A DNA stretch of 64,000 nucleotides from Dongshaea marina (GCF_003072645.1 NZ_CP028897.1:1067658-1131657), one strand, 5' to 3'; shown: positions 1-9,360, numbered from the stretch's first letter. Numbers and translations are program-made. Notes: generated from the letters alone by a model not told the origin.

Positions 1-2
1 TC

Positions 3-65
3 GTTGTGGTGGCGTTGAGCTTCATGGCGAGCATGCATATGTTGCCTGAGCTTGGCTTTGCCTAA
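3..65 (+). CDS. possible 3' end of an upstream gene (partial)
   Basis: An open frame entering from the left edge reads about 20 hydrophobic, Met/Leu/Ala-rich codons before TAA, and a clear rho-independent terminator follows some 65 bp later. That fits the last codons of a membrane protein gene, but too little is visible to name it. A second frame also stays open until about base 49, so the assignment is weak. Confidence 0.25.
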   Translation, partial: VVVALSFMASMHMLPELGFA

Positions 66-128
66 GGGATAAACCAGAGCAGGGAGCTCCCCTCTCTATT
101 GATGACAATGGTTACAGCAAAATCGATA

Positions 129-153
129 AACCAGCCTCATGGGCTGGTTTTTT
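129..153 (+). terminator. rho-independent terminator
   Basis: An 8-bp stem (AACCAGCC / GGCTGGTT) with a 5-nt loop runs into a T tract at 148-153. It ends the transcript of the gene to the left of the window. Confidence 0.85.
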
Positions 154-191
154 CTATGAGAAGCCCAATTGCGGCCTAATACAAGCTGGAT

Positions 192-221
192 TTTACCCGG
201 TCGGGGCTTTTCCTTTATAAT
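192..221 (+). promoter_or_regulatory. sigma-70 promoter for the fmdB-like gene and aspS
   Basis: A perfect TATAAT lies at 216-221 with a TTTACC -35-like hexamer at 192-197 (18-bp spacer). It sits 35 bp upstream of the zinc-ribbon gene and downstream of a terminator, so it probably drives that gene and aspS together. Confidence 0.6.
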
Positions 222-256
222 GCTCGCCTTTTCACACTGAGTTGGTTAGAACTTCT

Positions 257-514
257 ATGCCTATCTATGAATATGCCTGTGATAGCTGTGGCCATGAACT
301 GGCCAAGCTCCAGAAGATCAGCGATGCGCCATTGACCGATTGTGACGAGTGCGGTCAGCCATCACTGGTAAAACAGATCTCTGCTCCCGGATTCCGCCTC
401 AAGGGCAAGGGCTGGTACGAAACTGACTTTAAACAGGGAAAGAAGAAGAATCTTGCGACCCCCTGTGATTCAGAGCAGGGGTGTAAGACATGTCCTGCGA
501 CACAAGCAAACTAA
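257..514 (+). CDS. FmdB-family zinc ribbon protein
   Basis: An 85-residue protein opening MPIYEYAC, the hallmark start of the FmdB/CxxC_CxxC_SSSS regulatory-type zinc ribbon. Cys8/Cys11 and Cys29/Cys32 form the predicted zinc knuckle. Three more Cys lie in the C-terminal tail, preceded by a basic KKK stretch. A TTG five codons upstream could extend the frame, but the family start is the ATG at 257. It precedes aspS by only 23 bp and probably shares its transcript, an arrangement common in Pseudomonas-like gammaproteobacteria. The molecular role of the family is not established; nucleic-acid or protein binding is an inference. Confidence 0.88.
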   Translation: MPIYEYACDSCGHELAKLQKISDAPLTDCDECGQPSLVKQISAPGFRLKGKGWYETDFKQGKKKNLATPCDSEQGCKTCPATQAN

Positions 515-537
515 TTTGAAGAATATAGGATAACTCC

Positions 538-2292
538 ATGCGCACCATCTATTGTGGACAAGTGAATATCTCTCACGTGGGGCAACAGGTCACGCTTTGT
601 GGCTGGGTGCATCGCCGTCGTGATCTCGGTGGTTTGATCTTTATCGATATGCGCGATCGCGAAGGGATCGTGCAGGTTTTCTTTGATCCTGACTATGCCG
701 AGGCTTTTGAGCTGGCGGGTGAGCTGCGCAATGAGTATTGCATCCAGATCCAGGGTGAGGTCCGTGCTCGCCCGGACTCTCAGGTAAACTCCGAGATGCA
801 AACCGGCGAGGTGGAGATCCTGGCGAAGTCCCTGACCATCATCAACCGCTCAGCTCCGACTCCTCTGGACTTTAACCAAGATAATAGCGAAGAGCAGCGT
901 CTCAAGTATCGCTACCTGGATCTGCGTCGTCCCGAGATGGCAAACCAGCTGAAGGTTCGCGCCAAGGCGACCGCATTTGTGCGCCGCTTCATGGATGACA
1001 ATGGCTTTTTGGATATTGAAACGCCGGTTCTGACCAAGGCGACACCTGAAGGGGCGCGGGATTACCTGGTGCCGAGCCGGGTGCATAAGGGGGAGTTCTA
1101 TGCGCTTCCTCAATCGCCTCAGCTGTTTAAGCAGCTTTTGATGATGAGTGGCCTGGATCGCTACTATCAGATCGTCAAATGCTTCCGCGATGAAGACCTG
1201 CGCGCCGATCGCCAGCCTGAGTTTACCCAAATTGATGTTGAAACCTCCTTCATGAGTGCCGAGCAGGTACAGGAGATGATGGAGCTGATGATCCGCGGGC
1301 TGTGGAAAGATGTGCTGAATGTGGAGCTGCCACGTTTCCCTGTGATGGGCTTTGCAGAAGCGATGCGCCGTTTTGGTTCAGATAAGCCGGATCTGCGTAA
1401 CCCGCTGGAGCTTGTTGATGTCGCGGATCTGCTCAAAGAGGTGGACTTCAAGGTGTTCTCCGGTCCGGCCAATGATCCTGAGGGACGGGTTGCCCTGATC
1501 AAGGTTCCGGGTGGTGCCTCTTTGTCCCGCAAGCAGATTGATGAGTATGGCAAATATGTCTCCATCTATGGTGCCAAGGGGCTGGCCTGGATGAAGGTCA
1601 ATGAGGTTGCCAAGGGCGCTGAGGGGATCCAGTCTCCAATCGCTAAGTTCCTGACTCCGGAGATCATCAGTGCCCTGTTGGATCGCACAGCGGCCCAGGA
1701 CGGGGATATTCTGCTATTTGGTGCCGACACCTATCATGTGGTTTCTGATGCCCTGGGGGCTCTGCGCCTTAAGCTCGGGGCGGACTTTGACCTGGTTGAA
1801 GATAGCTGGAAGCCGCTGTGGATCGTTGACTGGCCGATGTTTGAGCGCAATGATGATGGCAGCATGACGGCGATGCACCACCCCTTCACCTCGCCCAAGG
1901 ATAGCAGTGCCGAGGAGCTCACGGCCGATCCTTTCAAGGTTCATGCAAACGCCTATGACATGGTGATCAACGGCTATGAAGTCGGTGGTGGTTCGGTGCG
2001 TATTCACGATGCCAAGATGCAGCAGGCGGTGTTCGAACTGCTGGGTATCAATGAGACCGAGCAGTACGCCAAGTTCGGCTTCCTGCTTGAGGCTCTGCGC
2101 TATGGTACGCCACCGCATGCCGGGCTGGCATTTGGCCTGGATCGTCTGGTGATGCTGCTGACAGGCACCGACAATATTCGTGATGTTATCGCATTTCCGA
2201 AGACCACTACCGCATCCTGCCTGATGACTCAGGCGCCTTCTGCTGCAGCCGAGGAAGCCCTGGCTGAGCTTGCGGTGCAGGTCAAGGAGTAA
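538..2292 (+). CDS. aspS: aspartyl-tRNA synthetase
   Basis: Charges tRNA-Asp with aspartate in the cytoplasm. The 584-residue length is typical of bacterial AspRS (about 590). An N-terminal OB-fold anticodon-binding domain spans about residues 1-110. The class II motif 2 loop with [10 protein letters not shown] is near 216-225, a bacterial GAD insertion lies around 290-420, and motif 3 (GLAFGLDRL) is near 530. The start ATG is preceded by AGGATAA-like purines and follows the zinc-ribbon gene closely. A perfect stem-loop without a U tract follows the gene, so part of the transcription may continue into yebC. Confidence 0.98.
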   Translation: MRTIYCGQVNISHVGQQVTLCGWVHRRRDLGGLIFIDMRDREGIVQVFFDPDYAEAFELAGELRNEYCIQIQGEVRARPDSQVNSEMQTGEVEILAKSLTIINRSAPTPLDFNQDNSEEQRLKYRYLDLRRPEMANQLKVRAKATAFVRRFMDDNGFLDIETPVLTKATPEGARDYLVPSRVHKGEFYALPQSPQLFKQLLMMSGLDRYYQIVKCFRDEDLRADRQPEFTQIDVETSFMSAEQVQEMMELMIRGLWKDVLNVELPRFPVMGFAEAMRRFGSDKPDLRNPLELVDVADLLKEVDFKVFSGPANDPEGRVALIKVPGGASLSRKQIDEYGKYVSIYGAKGLAWMKVNEVAKGAEGIQSPIAKFLTPEIISALLDRTAAQDGDILLFGADTYHVVSDALGALRLKLGADFDLVEDSWKPLWIVDWPMFERNDDGSMTAMHHPFTSPKDSSAEELTADPFKVHANAYDMVINGYEVGGGSVRIHDAKMQQAVFELLGINETEQYAKFGFLLEALRYGTPPHAGLAFGLDRLVMLLTGTDNIRDVIAFPKTTTASCLMTQAPSAAAEEALAELAVQVKE

Positions 2293-2301
2293 ACCAGTTT
2301 T

Positions 2302-2325
2302 GGCTCTGCCAGTAAAGGCAGAGCC
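2302..2325 (+). other. intercistronic stem-loop between aspS and yebC
   Basis: GGCTCTGCC and GGCAGAGCC form a perfect 9-bp stem with a 6-nt loop. No T tract follows, so it is more likely an mRNA-stability or partial-termination hairpin than a full terminator. Confidence 0.45.
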
Positions 2326-2353
2326 TGCAAGAAATTGAACAAGGGGTTTAGTT

Positions 2354-3097
2354 ATGGCAGGTCATAGTAAATGGGCCAACATTAAGCACCGCAAGGCCGC
2401 ACAGGATGCCAAGCGCGGGAAGATTTTTACCAAGCTGATTCGTGAAATCACGGTTGCGGCTCGTGAGGGGGGCTCGGATATTGAGAGTAACCCACGCCTT
2501 CGCGCCGCCGTGGATAAGGCTCTGTCGAATAACATGACCCGCGATACCATTGAGCGGGCTACCAAGCGTGGTGCCGGTGAGCTGGATGATGTGATCCTCG
2601 AGACCGTGGTCTATGAGGGCTATGGTCCGGGCGGTACGGCCGTGATGGTTGAGTGTATGACAGATAATCGTAACCGGACCGTCTCCGGGGTGCGCCATGC
2701 CTTTAGTAAGAGCGGTGGTAACCTGGGTACCGATGGTTCGGTGGCCTACCTGTTCGATAAGAAGGGGGTGATCTCCTACCCACAGGGAACCGATGAAGAC
2801 AGTGTGATGGAAGCGGCCCTGGAAGCGGGGGGTGACGATGTTCTGATCAATGATGATGGAAGCATCGATGTTTACACCACGCCGGAAGATTTTGGGGCAG
2901 TGAAAGATGCCCTGGATGCGGCGGGTCTTGAGGCTGAAAATGCCGAGGTCACCATGGTGCCATCAACTTCGGCTGAGCTTGATGAAGCGACCGCGCCTAA
3001 GCTTTTGCGTCTCATCGATACCCTTGAGGATCTCGATGATGTGCAGGAGGTTTACCATAACGGTGAGATCTCCGATGAGTTGGCAGCCGCGCTGTAA
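2354..3097 (+). CDS. yebC: YebC/PmpR-family transcriptional regulator
   Basis: A 247-residue TACO1/YebC family protein with the canonical start [14 protein letters not shown] and full family length (E. coli 246). Family members bind DNA and/or assist ribosomes at difficult motifs; some act as regulators (PmpR). In most gammaproteobacteria yebC is followed directly by ruvC. Here a strong terminator and three solute-binding-protein genes intervene. SD AAGGGG lies about 9 bp upstream of the ATG. Confidence 0.96.
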   Translation: MAGHSKWANIKHRKAAQDAKRGKIFTKLIREITVAAREGGSDIESNPRLRAAVDKALSNNMTRDTIERATKRGAGELDDVILETVVYEGYGPGGTAVMVECMTDNRNRTVSGVRHAFSKSGGNLGTDGSVAYLFDKKGVISYPQGTDEDSVMEAALEAGGDDVLINDDGSIDVYTTPEDFGAVKDALDAAGLEAENAEVTMVPSTSAELDEATAPKLLRLIDTLEDLDDVQEVYHNGEISDELAAAL

Positions 3098-3122
3098 GCC
3101 TTAGGCTACACCTTTTGCTAGA

Positions 3123-3147
3123 AGCAGCCTGCGGGCTGCTTTTTTTT
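3123..3147 (+). terminator. rho-independent terminator after yebC
   Basis: AGCAGCC / GGCTGCT stem followed by an eight-T run (3140-3147). Confidence 0.9.
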
Positions 3148-3250
3148 ATGGGGCCCGGAGCTCTCTAAGCCGCGCTATCGAGAATTGCCTTAATTGCGGA
3201 CAGGATCCAAGATTAGTGGTAGATGATGGTATCCCGGATACAAGAGAGCC

Positions 3251-3955
3251 ATGCTAATCCTGCTGAGACGATTACTTTATGGTTGGCTGCTACTGTGTTC
3301 CCTGGCTGAGGCGAAACAGACGCTGATCCTGGCGGCTACCCCGGATCTGGTTTCGAAAATATCCCTGGAGGTTCTCAGGGAAGCCTACGCCGGGCTGGGG
3401 TATGATGTTCGGCCCAACCAATTGGCGGCGGAGCGTGCGCTGGCGATGTCGAATGCCGGCATGGTGGACGGGGAGGCTAATCGCATCGCAGGAATTGAGT
3501 CCGGTTACCCCAATCTGTTAAGAGTGCCGGTGGCGGTTAATTTCATTGAGGGGCTGGTGGTCACCCGGGGCCTCTCATTTAAGGTGGAGGGCTGGCAGAG
3601 CCTCAAACCCTATAAAATTGGGCTACAAAGTGGCGTCAAGTTTGCCGAAAATGCGACCCGCGGCATGTATGTTGATAGCTCGCTATCGGTCAACCAGCTG
3701 TTTCGTAACCTCAAGCGAGAGAAGGTGGACTTGCTTGTCACCACCCGCATCGATGTGTTGGATTATCTTGCGAAATATCCCGATCCTGAAGTTATGATCC
3801 TTGAGCCACCCCTGGTTCGCCTGAAGCTTTATCACTATCTCAATCATAAACACCGCGAGCTGCTTCCTAAAATCACGGCTCAGCTCCAGAAGATGCAGGC
3901 AGAAGGCCGCATCGAGGCAATTCGTCAGCGGTTACTACGACACTCTTTTAACTGA
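3251..3955 (+). CDS. periplasmic solute-binding protein-like (SBP_bac_3-type), copy 1 of 3
   Basis: A 234-residue protein with an N-terminal signal peptide (hydrophobic residues 3-18, AEA cleavage context). A short type-2 periplasmic-binding-protein fold follows: LILAATPDLVSKIS at the start, AERALAMSNAGMVDGEANRI in the first lobe, and a conserved YHYLNHKHREL block near the C-terminus. It resembles the orphan 'transporter substrate-binding domain' proteins expanded in aquatic gammaproteobacteria. No ABC permease or ATPase is nearby, so a sensor or unlinked transport role is equally possible. It is the most divergent of three tandem paralogues. The ligand cannot be inferred. Confidence 0.8.
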   Translation: MLILLRRLLYGWLLLCSLAEAKQTLILAATPDLVSKISLEVLREAYAGLGYDVRPNQLAAERALAMSNAGMVDGEANRIAGIESGYPNLLRVPVAVNFIEGLVVTRGLSFKVEGWQSLKPYKIGLQSGVKFAENATRGMYVDSSLSVNQLFRNLKREKVDLLVTTRIDVLDYLAKYPDPEVMILEPPLVRLKLYHYLNHKHRELLPKITAQLQKMQAEGRIEAIRQRLLRHSFN

Positions 3956-4055
3956 GACGGCCGGTTTCTCAGCTCTGCTTGCCTCATGGGTTGTCCGGAT
4001 GGTCATCCTTGACCAAGCTTAAAGTGGGTGTCAGTACAATCTGGGGTAGATCTAG

Positions 4056-4757
4056 ATGCTGCATCGACTTTTGCTGGGTAGCTTGCTGTTCGTGTTCTCT
4101 ATGGCTGCTTTGGGCCTTGATAGACTGGTGCTCGGCTCACCCGTCTCCTCTCTTTCCAAAGCCTCTGCGAATGTGCTGGTGGAGGCCTACTCTCGTTTAG
4201 GGATCCAGCTCCAGATCAAACAGCTTCCTGCGGAAAGATCTCTGGCTCTCTCAAACCAGGGAGCTCTTGATGGTGAGGTTAACCGGATCAAGGGGTTGGA
4301 GCAGCGTTATCCGAATCTTGTGAGGGTACCGGTCGTCGTCAATCATTTTGAAGCCGTGGTGGTTGCCCAGGATCCGGCCCTTGAAGTCAGCGGATTACAG
4401 AGCCTTAAAAACTATCGCATCGGGATCCGTAACGGGATTAAATACGCAGAAGATCTGACCCGGGGCATGAATGTAAAACGGGCCATGAGTAATCAGCAGC
4501 TCTTTAGTAACCTGGCACTTGGCAAAGTGGACCTGATTATTGTGACCCGTTCGGATGCTTCTGATTATCTTGCGACTCATCCTCAGAGCCCGGTGAAAAT
4601 AATCGGACCACCATTGCTGACGAAGAAACTCTACCACTACCTCAACCGTAAACACCGCGAGCTGCTTCCTCAAATCACCAAACAGCTCCAGAAGATGCAG
4701 GAACAAGGAAGCATCGAGGCGATTCGTCGGCAGGCGTTACAAAAACCTTTTAATTGA
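4056..4757 (+). CDS. periplasmic solute-binding protein-like, copy 2 of 3
   Basis: A 233-residue paralogue of the preceding gene and closer still to the next one. All share the PAERSL.SNQG..DGEVNRIKG block, the SLKNYRIGIRNGIKYAEDL block (copies 2 and 3 are almost identical there) and YHYLNRKH near the end. The signal peptide spans about residues 1-21. The upstream stretch CCAAGCTTAAAG at 4013-4024 recurs at 4822-4833 before copy 3 at nearly the same distance from the start codon, so the duplicated unit included the leader. No transport partner genes are adjacent; function unknown. Confidence 0.8.
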   Translation: MLHRLLLGSLLFVFSMAALGLDRLVLGSPVSSLSKASANVLVEAYSRLGIQLQIKQLPAERSLALSNQGALDGEVNRIKGLEQRYPNLVRVPVVVNHFEAVVVAQDPALEVSGLQSLKNYRIGIRNGIKYAEDLTRGMNVKRAMSNQQLFSNLALGKVDLIIVTRSDASDYLATHPQSPVKIIGPPLLTKKLYHYLNRKHRELLPQITKQLQKMQEQGSIEAIRRQALQKPFN

Positions 4758-4859
4758 TCTTATTTATCTAGCTTCACAAGTGGCAAACAGGGTCTTTCGA
4801 TTGATTTATCTATCTCCTCAGCCAAGCTTAAAGAGGGCTCTCAGATCTGGCTTGGATAG

Positions 4860-5579
4860 ATGTATACAATATTTCAACTCTTACTTGGGACATTACTATC
4901 TGTATCAGCCCTGTGCGCCTGGGGGCTGGATAGAATCGTACTGGGCTCTACAGCTTCCCCAATCGCCAATGCTTCATCTAAAGTGCTCAAAGAGGCTTAT
5001 TCCAGGCTGGGGATCCAGATCCAGATTAAAGAGCTTCCTGCCGAGCGCTCTTTGATCTTTTCCAATCAGGGGTTGATAGACGGTGAGGTTAACCGAATCA
5101 AGGGATTGGAGATGCGTTATCCCAACCTGGTGAGAGTACCGGTTGCAATTAATCATTTTGAGGCTGTGCTGGTTGCCCAGGATCCGGCGCCGAAAGTCTC
5201 CGGGTTACAGAGCCTTAAAAACTACCGTATCGGGATCCGTAACGGCATCAAATACGCAGAGGATCTGACCCGGGGGATGAATGTGAAGCGGAGCGTGAGC
5301 AATATGCAACTTTTCAATATTCTGGAGCTTAGGCAGGTCGATCTGATTATCATTGGTCGCTCAGCGGTCCAGAAATATCTCAGGGCTCATCCTCATAGCC
5401 AGATGAAAGTCATAGAACCTCCACTACTCAGCCAACAGCTGTATCACTATCTGAATCGTAAGCACGAAGATCTCCTGGAGGCGATCACAGCCGAGCTTCG
5501 GAGAATGAGGCAGGGAGAAGAGATTGCCCGGATCAGGGAGGCAACTCTGGGGCCACAACCGAGCGGCAGCTCAGGTTGA
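4860..5579 (+). CDS. periplasmic solute-binding protein-like, copy 3 of 3
   Basis: A 239-residue protein with a signal peptide over about residues 1-23. It is highly similar to copy 2 through the first 150 residues and diverges in the second lobe and tail, ending in a short Gly/Ser/Pro extension. Its long leader is homologous to that of copy 2. The stop codon is 64 bp before ruvC. The three-gene set has identical orientation to yebC and ruvC, which makes it look like an insertion plus local amplification within a conserved neighbourhood. Confidence 0.8.
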   Translation: MYTIFQLLLGTLLSVSALCAWGLDRIVLGSTASPIANASSKVLKEAYSRLGIQIQIKELPAERSLIFSNQGLIDGEVNRIKGLEMRYPNLVRVPVAINHFEAVLVAQDPAPKVSGLQSLKNYRIGIRNGIKYAEDLTRGMNVKRSVSNMQLFNILELRQVDLIIIGRSAVQKYLRAHPHSQMKVIEPPLLSQQLYHYLNRKHEDLLEAITAELRRMRQGEEIARIREATLGPQPSGSSG

Positions 5580-5643
5580 CTCAGTTTTCAATTTATCCGT
5601 GCAAGCTGCTATTCTGCCAACATTCAGGATATCGTGAGTCTTT

Positions 5644-6168
5644 ATGAGTATTATTTTGGGAATCGATCCGGGGTCGCGGATCACCGGTTATGGGGTGATC
5701 CGCAGCCAGGGCGGCAAGATCCATTACCTTGGTAGCGGTTGCATTCGCACCAGTGCCGAAGCCTTCAGCGGCCGGCTTAAGCAGATCCACGATGGGGTGA
5801 GCGAGGTGATTGCCCAGTTTTCTCCCGATGAGTTTGCGATTGAGGAAGTGTTTGTCGCCAAAAACCCCATGTCAGCGCTCAAGTTGGGTCAGGCCCGGGG
5901 AGCGGCCATTGTGGCGGCGATGAATGCCGAGCTGGAGGTGGCTGAATATACAGCACGCCAGGTTAAGCAGGCGGTGGTAGGAACTGGAGCGGCGCAAAAG
6001 AGCCAGGTTCAGCATATGGTCTGTCAGCTGCTGCAGCTTGGAGCCTCTCCTCAGGCGGATGCGGCGGATGCCCTAGCGATCGCCCTGTGTCATCAGCATA
6101 CCCGCAGCTCGCTTATTCAGATGGCCCAGACCGGCGGGCGCATGGTTCGGGGGCGCTTGCGCCGTTAG
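5644..6168 (+). CDS. ruvC: crossover junction endodeoxyribonuclease RuvC
   Basis: A Holliday-junction resolvase of 174 residues, normal for the family. The RNase H-like acidic catalytic residues are visible: Asp8 in LGIDPGSR, Glu67 in FAIEEVF, and the Asp pair in [11 protein letters not shown] near 139-142. The FVAKN / [13 protein letters not shown]-contact region is conserved. It acts with the RuvAB branch-migration motor encoded just downstream. It has no LexA box of its own; the box lies after this gene, before ruvA. Confidence 0.98.
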   Translation: MSIILGIDPGSRITGYGVIRSQGGKIHYLGSGCIRTSAEAFSGRLKQIHDGVSEVIAQFSPDEFAIEEVFVAKNPMSALKLGQARGAAIVAAMNAELEVAEYTARQVKQAVVGTGAAQKSQVQHMVCQLLQLGASPQADAADALAIALCHQHTRSSLIQMAQTGGRMVRGRLRR

Positions 6169-6179
6169 CCTAACCATTA

Positions 6180-6195
6180 CTGGATAAATATCCAG
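6180..6195 (+). promoter_or_regulatory. LexA (SOS) box upstream of ruvA
   Basis: CTG-N10-CAG with an AT-rich centre (CTGGATAAATATCCAG) matches the gammaproteobacterial LexA operator, 47 bp before the ruvA start. ruvAB are SOS genes in E. coli while ruvC is not, and the box position reproduces that arrangement. Confidence 0.8.
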
Positions 6196-6242
6196 TTCTT
6201 ATTTATTCTATGGCATAACAAAATCAATTCAGGGTGCACACA

Positions 6243-6866
6243 GTGATAGGTAGTCTCAAGGGGATCATTGAACATAAGCAGCCACCTGGTCTGCTGCTCG
6301 ACGTTAACGGTGTTGGTTATGAGGTGCAGCTACCCATGAGTAGCTTTTTCCGCCTGCCGGAGTGTGGGCAGTCGATCCGCCTCTACACCCACCTGGTGGT
6401 GCGTGACGATGCGCATCTGCTGTTTGGTTTCACCCATGAGGTTGAGCGTACCCTGTTTCGCGAGTTGATCAAGGCGAACGGGGTCGGTCCTAAACTGGCA
6501 CAGACGATACTCTCAGGCATGAGCGCAGAGGAGCTGGTTGGTAGTGTTGAGCGTGAAGATATCAGTGCACTGATTAAATTACCGGGAGTTGGGCGTAAAA
6601 CTGCGGAGCGTCTGGTGGTTGAGCTTAAAGATCGATTAGCGGGTTGGGCCAACAGTGTCGGTCTTGAGCGGGATCATCAGGATCTGCTCAGTGAGAGCGC
6701 TCCAGCGCCAGCACCATCCTTTAACCGGATCAAGCAAGAGGCGATAGAGGCCCTTGAAGCCCTGGGGTATGCGAATAAGCAGGCGCAAAAGGTGGTCAAG
6801 CAAGTTGCCACCGAGGCGATGAGTGTTGAGTTGGTGATCCGTGAATCCCTGCGTTCTATGATGTGA
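6243..6866 (+). CDS. ruvA: Holliday junction branch migration protein RuvA
   Basis: A 207-residue protein, with start chosen at GTG 6243 (V/M-I-G-S-L-K-G). This matches the family N-terminus MIGRLRG and places AGGG at a good SD distance; the GTG at 6234 adds three non-homologous residues. Domain I is the OB fold (1-63). Two helix-hairpin-helix motifs follow ([15 protein letters not shown] and [17 protein letters not shown]), then a linker and the C-terminal domain III that contacts RuvB. It forms the junction-binding tetramer of the RuvAB complex. ruvB starts 8 bp downstream. Confidence 0.98.
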   Translation: MIGSLKGIIEHKQPPGLLLDVNGVGYEVQLPMSSFFRLPECGQSIRLYTHLVVRDDAHLLFGFTHEVERTLFRELIKANGVGPKLAQTILSGMSAEELVGSVEREDISALIKLPGVGRKTAERLVVELKDRLAGWANSVGLERDHQDLLSESAPAPAPSFNRIKQEAIEALEALGYANKQAQKVVKQVATEAMSVELVIRESLRSMM

Positions 6867-6873
6867 GGTTGTG

Positions 6874-7881
6874 ATGATTGAAGCTGATCGGCTGGTAAGT
6901 GCAACGAATACCACGGTTCAGGAGGAGCAGAGCGATCGTGCGATGCGCCCGAAATGGCTGCGAGATTATATCGGTCAGGAGTCGGTGCGCTCACAGATGG
7001 AGATCTTCATTCAGGCCGCCAAGCGACGGGGCGATGCCCTGGATCACCTGCTTATTTTTGGCCCTCCGGGGCTTGGCAAGACCACTCTTGCTCACATTGT
7101 GGCCAACGAGATGGGGGTGAACCTCAAGATGACCTCGGGGCCCGTGTTGGAGAAGGCCGGCGATCTGGCGGCTCTTCTGACTAATCTTGAGGAGGGTGAT
7201 GTCCTGTTTATCGATGAGATCCATCGCCTGAGTCCGGTCGTTGAGGAGGTACTCTATCCGGCGATGGAGGATTATCAGCTGGATATCATGATAGGCGAGG
7301 GGCCCGCGGCTCGCTCTATTAAACTGGAGTTACCCCCCTTTACCCTGATTGGGGCAACCACCCGGGCCGGCTCTCTGACTTCTCCGCTGCGCGATCGCTT
7401 CGGAATTGTGCAGCGTCTGGAGTTCTATAACAGCCAGGATTTAGCCGAGATTGTGCATCGAAGTGCACTGAAACTAACGCTGGAGATTGATGATCAGGGC
7501 GCTTTTGAGATCGCCAAGCGCTCGCGCGGGACACCGCGCATCGCCAATCGCCTACTGCGCAGGGTGCGGGATTATGCCGAGGTACGTGCCGATGGCAATA
7601 TTAGTTCCCATGTCGCGGATTCGGCACTGGGCATGGTGGATGTGGATAGCCAGGGGTTTGATTATATGGACCGAAAACTCCTGAAAACCATAGTAGAGAT
7701 CTTCATGGGAGGCCCGGTGGGAGTAGAGAACCTGGCAGCAGCCATCGGTGAAGAGAAAGACACCATCGAAGATGTTCTGGAGCCCTTTTTGATCCAAAGA
7801 GGCTTCATTCAGCGAACTCCGCGCGGACGGATTGCCACGGCGCGAGCCTATCAACACTTTGGTTTGGATAAACCGGAGTAA
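6874..7881 (+). CDS. ruvB: Holliday junction ATP-dependent helicase RuvB
   Basis: A 335-residue AAA+ motor of the RuvABC resolvasome. Walker A GPPGLGKT is at 63-70, Walker B LFIDEIH near 111-117, sensor 1 [13 protein letters not shown] follows, the arginine finger region is LRDRFG, and a winged-helix C-terminal domain ends RTPRGR.AT. The ATG at 6874 gives the conserved MIEADRL start; a GTG lies immediately before it. Co-transcribed with ruvA under the LexA box. Confidence 0.98.
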   Translation: MIEADRLVSATNTTVQEEQSDRAMRPKWLRDYIGQESVRSQMEIFIQAAKRRGDALDHLLIFGPPGLGKTTLAHIVANEMGVNLKMTSGPVLEKAGDLAALLTNLEEGDVLFIDEIHRLSPVVEEVLYPAMEDYQLDIMIGEGPAARSIKLELPPFTLIGATTRAGSLTSPLRDRFGIVQRLEFYNSQDLAEIVHRSALKLTLEIDDQGAFEIAKRSRGTPRIANRLLRRVRDYAEVRADGNISSHVADSALGMVDVDSQGFDYMDRKLLKTIVEIFMGGPVGVENLAAAIGEEKDTIEDVLEPFLIQRGFIQRTPRGRIATARAYQHFGLDKPE

Positions 7882-7895
7882 CTCTCCATTCTATA

Positions 7896-7923
7896 AGCCC
7901 GGCCTATAGCCGGGTTTATTTTT
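7896..7923 (+). terminator. rho-independent terminator after ruvB
   Basis: CCCGGC / GCCGGG stem with loop CTATA, followed by TTTATTTTT. Confidence 0.85.
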
Positions 7924-7940
7924 CTGCTGTCAGGAATTAT

Positions 7941-8390
7941 GTGCCTTCGGCACAATTGTCCGGCCGCGGACTACGGTTATTTCTCCTTCGTTACTCTTTC
8001 TAGAAAGAGTAACCAGAAAGTCGCTACGCGTACGATGTTCCCGACATCGAGCTTCGCGGCTCGGCGTCCTGCCTCGAAATAATCAAACACCAAAAAGGAT
8101 AGAAATGACCTTAGAAGCTAAATCGGAGAGAGGGAGTTTAATCCCCCGTGACGAGCGCCGAGGCGAGCCGTAGAGGGGGCAGGTCGAATCACATGGATGT
8201 GATGAGAGCTTAGCCGTGACAAGGATGTTGCGTCTAAGCGGTGCCTTAACCCTTAGGCGAACCTAGGGTTAAGTAAGATCCGGGGCGCCCCGGGAGATGT
8301 AAGAGGGTGCGGGCGAGCGCACCTTCTTGCCTGCCGCCGGTCAGCACCGGCATATGCAGCGCAGCTGCAAACCTGCCATCTGCAGGATAA
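7941..8390 (+). repeat. structured intergenic repeat, copy A
   Basis: Non-coding stretch carrying a series of inverted repeats. These are GTGCC-TTC-GGCAC at 7941-7953, a perfect 24-bp palindrome at 7990-8013 (half-site GTTACTCTTTCT), and CGATGT-TCCCG-ACATCG at 8033-8049. The core GCTCGGC.TCCTGCCTCGAAAT follows, then a GAGAGAGGGAGTTTAATCCCCCG block. Bases 7988-8150 are almost identical to 8473-8635 in copy B. ORFs here are fragmentary and I reject them. Ends are approximate. Confidence 0.75.
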
Positions 8391-8401
8391 AGGTCGACCT
8401 G

Positions 8402-8905
8402 GTTTGACCTGCGGTCAGCTCTTTTGTGCCTTTGGCACGATTGTTCGGCTGCGGAGCACGGGAGTTTATCTTTCGTTACTCTTTCTAGAAAGAGTAACCA
8501 GAAAGTCGCTACGCGTACGATGTTCCCGACATCGAGCTTCGCGGCTCGGCATCCTGCCTCGAAATAATCAAACACCAAAAAGAATATAAACGACCTTAGA
8601 AGCTAAATCGGAGAGAGGGAGTTTAATCCCCCGTAAGCGAGCGCCGAGGTGAGCCTTAGTGGATTGGAGTTGAGCAACAGGAATTTGCGAAAGCGTAGCC
8701 AGGCCATGGAAGGTCTGTCTACGCGATGCTTCGATCAGCAGGTGAACCGAGGGTTAAGCGAGATCCGGGGCGCCAGGGGATTGCAAAGGGGAAAGGCGTT
8801 TTGCCCCTTTGCTCGTAGTCGGGCGCCCCCGACATTTCTGTGGCGATAGCCACAAATAGCTATCCGCAGGGTACAGTGGCAAATAGTCATCTGCTGGGTA
8901 TGTAA
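8402..8905 (+). repeat. structured intergenic repeat, copy B
   Basis: Second, directly repeated copy about 485 bp downstream of copy A. It opens TTTGACCTGCGGTC, then GTGCC-TTT-GGCAC at 8426-8438, the same 24-bp palindrome at 8475-8498 and the CGATGT hairpin at 8518-8534. Its second half (about 8598-8790) is nearly identical to 38219-38398, 30 kb away. Further hairpins follow near 8790-8850, including GTGGC-GATA-GCCAC. No credible gene inside. Confidence 0.75.
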
Positions 8906-9126
8906 AGCCGGGCTCACCTCAAATATAGATAAGAAAAACTAATGAATATCTCACCGTGTTATTCACGCGATACACAGGAGAATAAATATTGTCGCTCACC
9001 GATTGTGAATCTGGATCTCTGCCAGCCCGGATGTGATCAAAGCTGACACAGGTTACATCTGATTAAAGAATGAACTGAATGGTTGCTAGCCTGAGTCTTA
9101 GTTGTTTAATAACCGCAATAAAAATG

Positions 9127-9170
9127 GGTTAATTGTGTTATTTGTAGTGTGCAACATTGATCTCGAACAA
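9127..9170 (+). promoter_or_regulatory. candidate FNR and ArcA sites upstream of cydA
   Basis: TTGAT-CTCG-AACAA at 9157-9170 matches the FNR palindrome at nine of ten positions, and GGTTAATTGT at 9127-9136 resembles an ArcA-P site; a second ArcA-like TGTTAATGAA lies at 9222-9231. FNR and ArcA control cydAB in E. coli, so oxygen-responsive control here is a reasonable inference. The rest of 8906-9449 has no gene. Confidence 0.5.
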
Positions 9171-9360
9171 TTTTTGGTGATATAAAACAGGCACTTTTGG
9201 CACTGAAGTTTGCGTCAGTTTTGTTAATGAATTGTGATGGGGTGTCGTATGATACTCTATTTATCTGCTCAAGCTCAAACCAGCTAATGCCAGTGTCAGA
9301 GGAGTAGCCCTTTTTTGCTAGCGGTACACTGCGCCTGTAGTGTGCAAATGGGTTTGCAAG

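Noticed and set aside
8246-8917. ORFs of 60-110 codons inside repeat copies A and B
   Set aside because: Different copies keep hairpins but not frames; they are typical spurious ORFs of an intergenic repeat.
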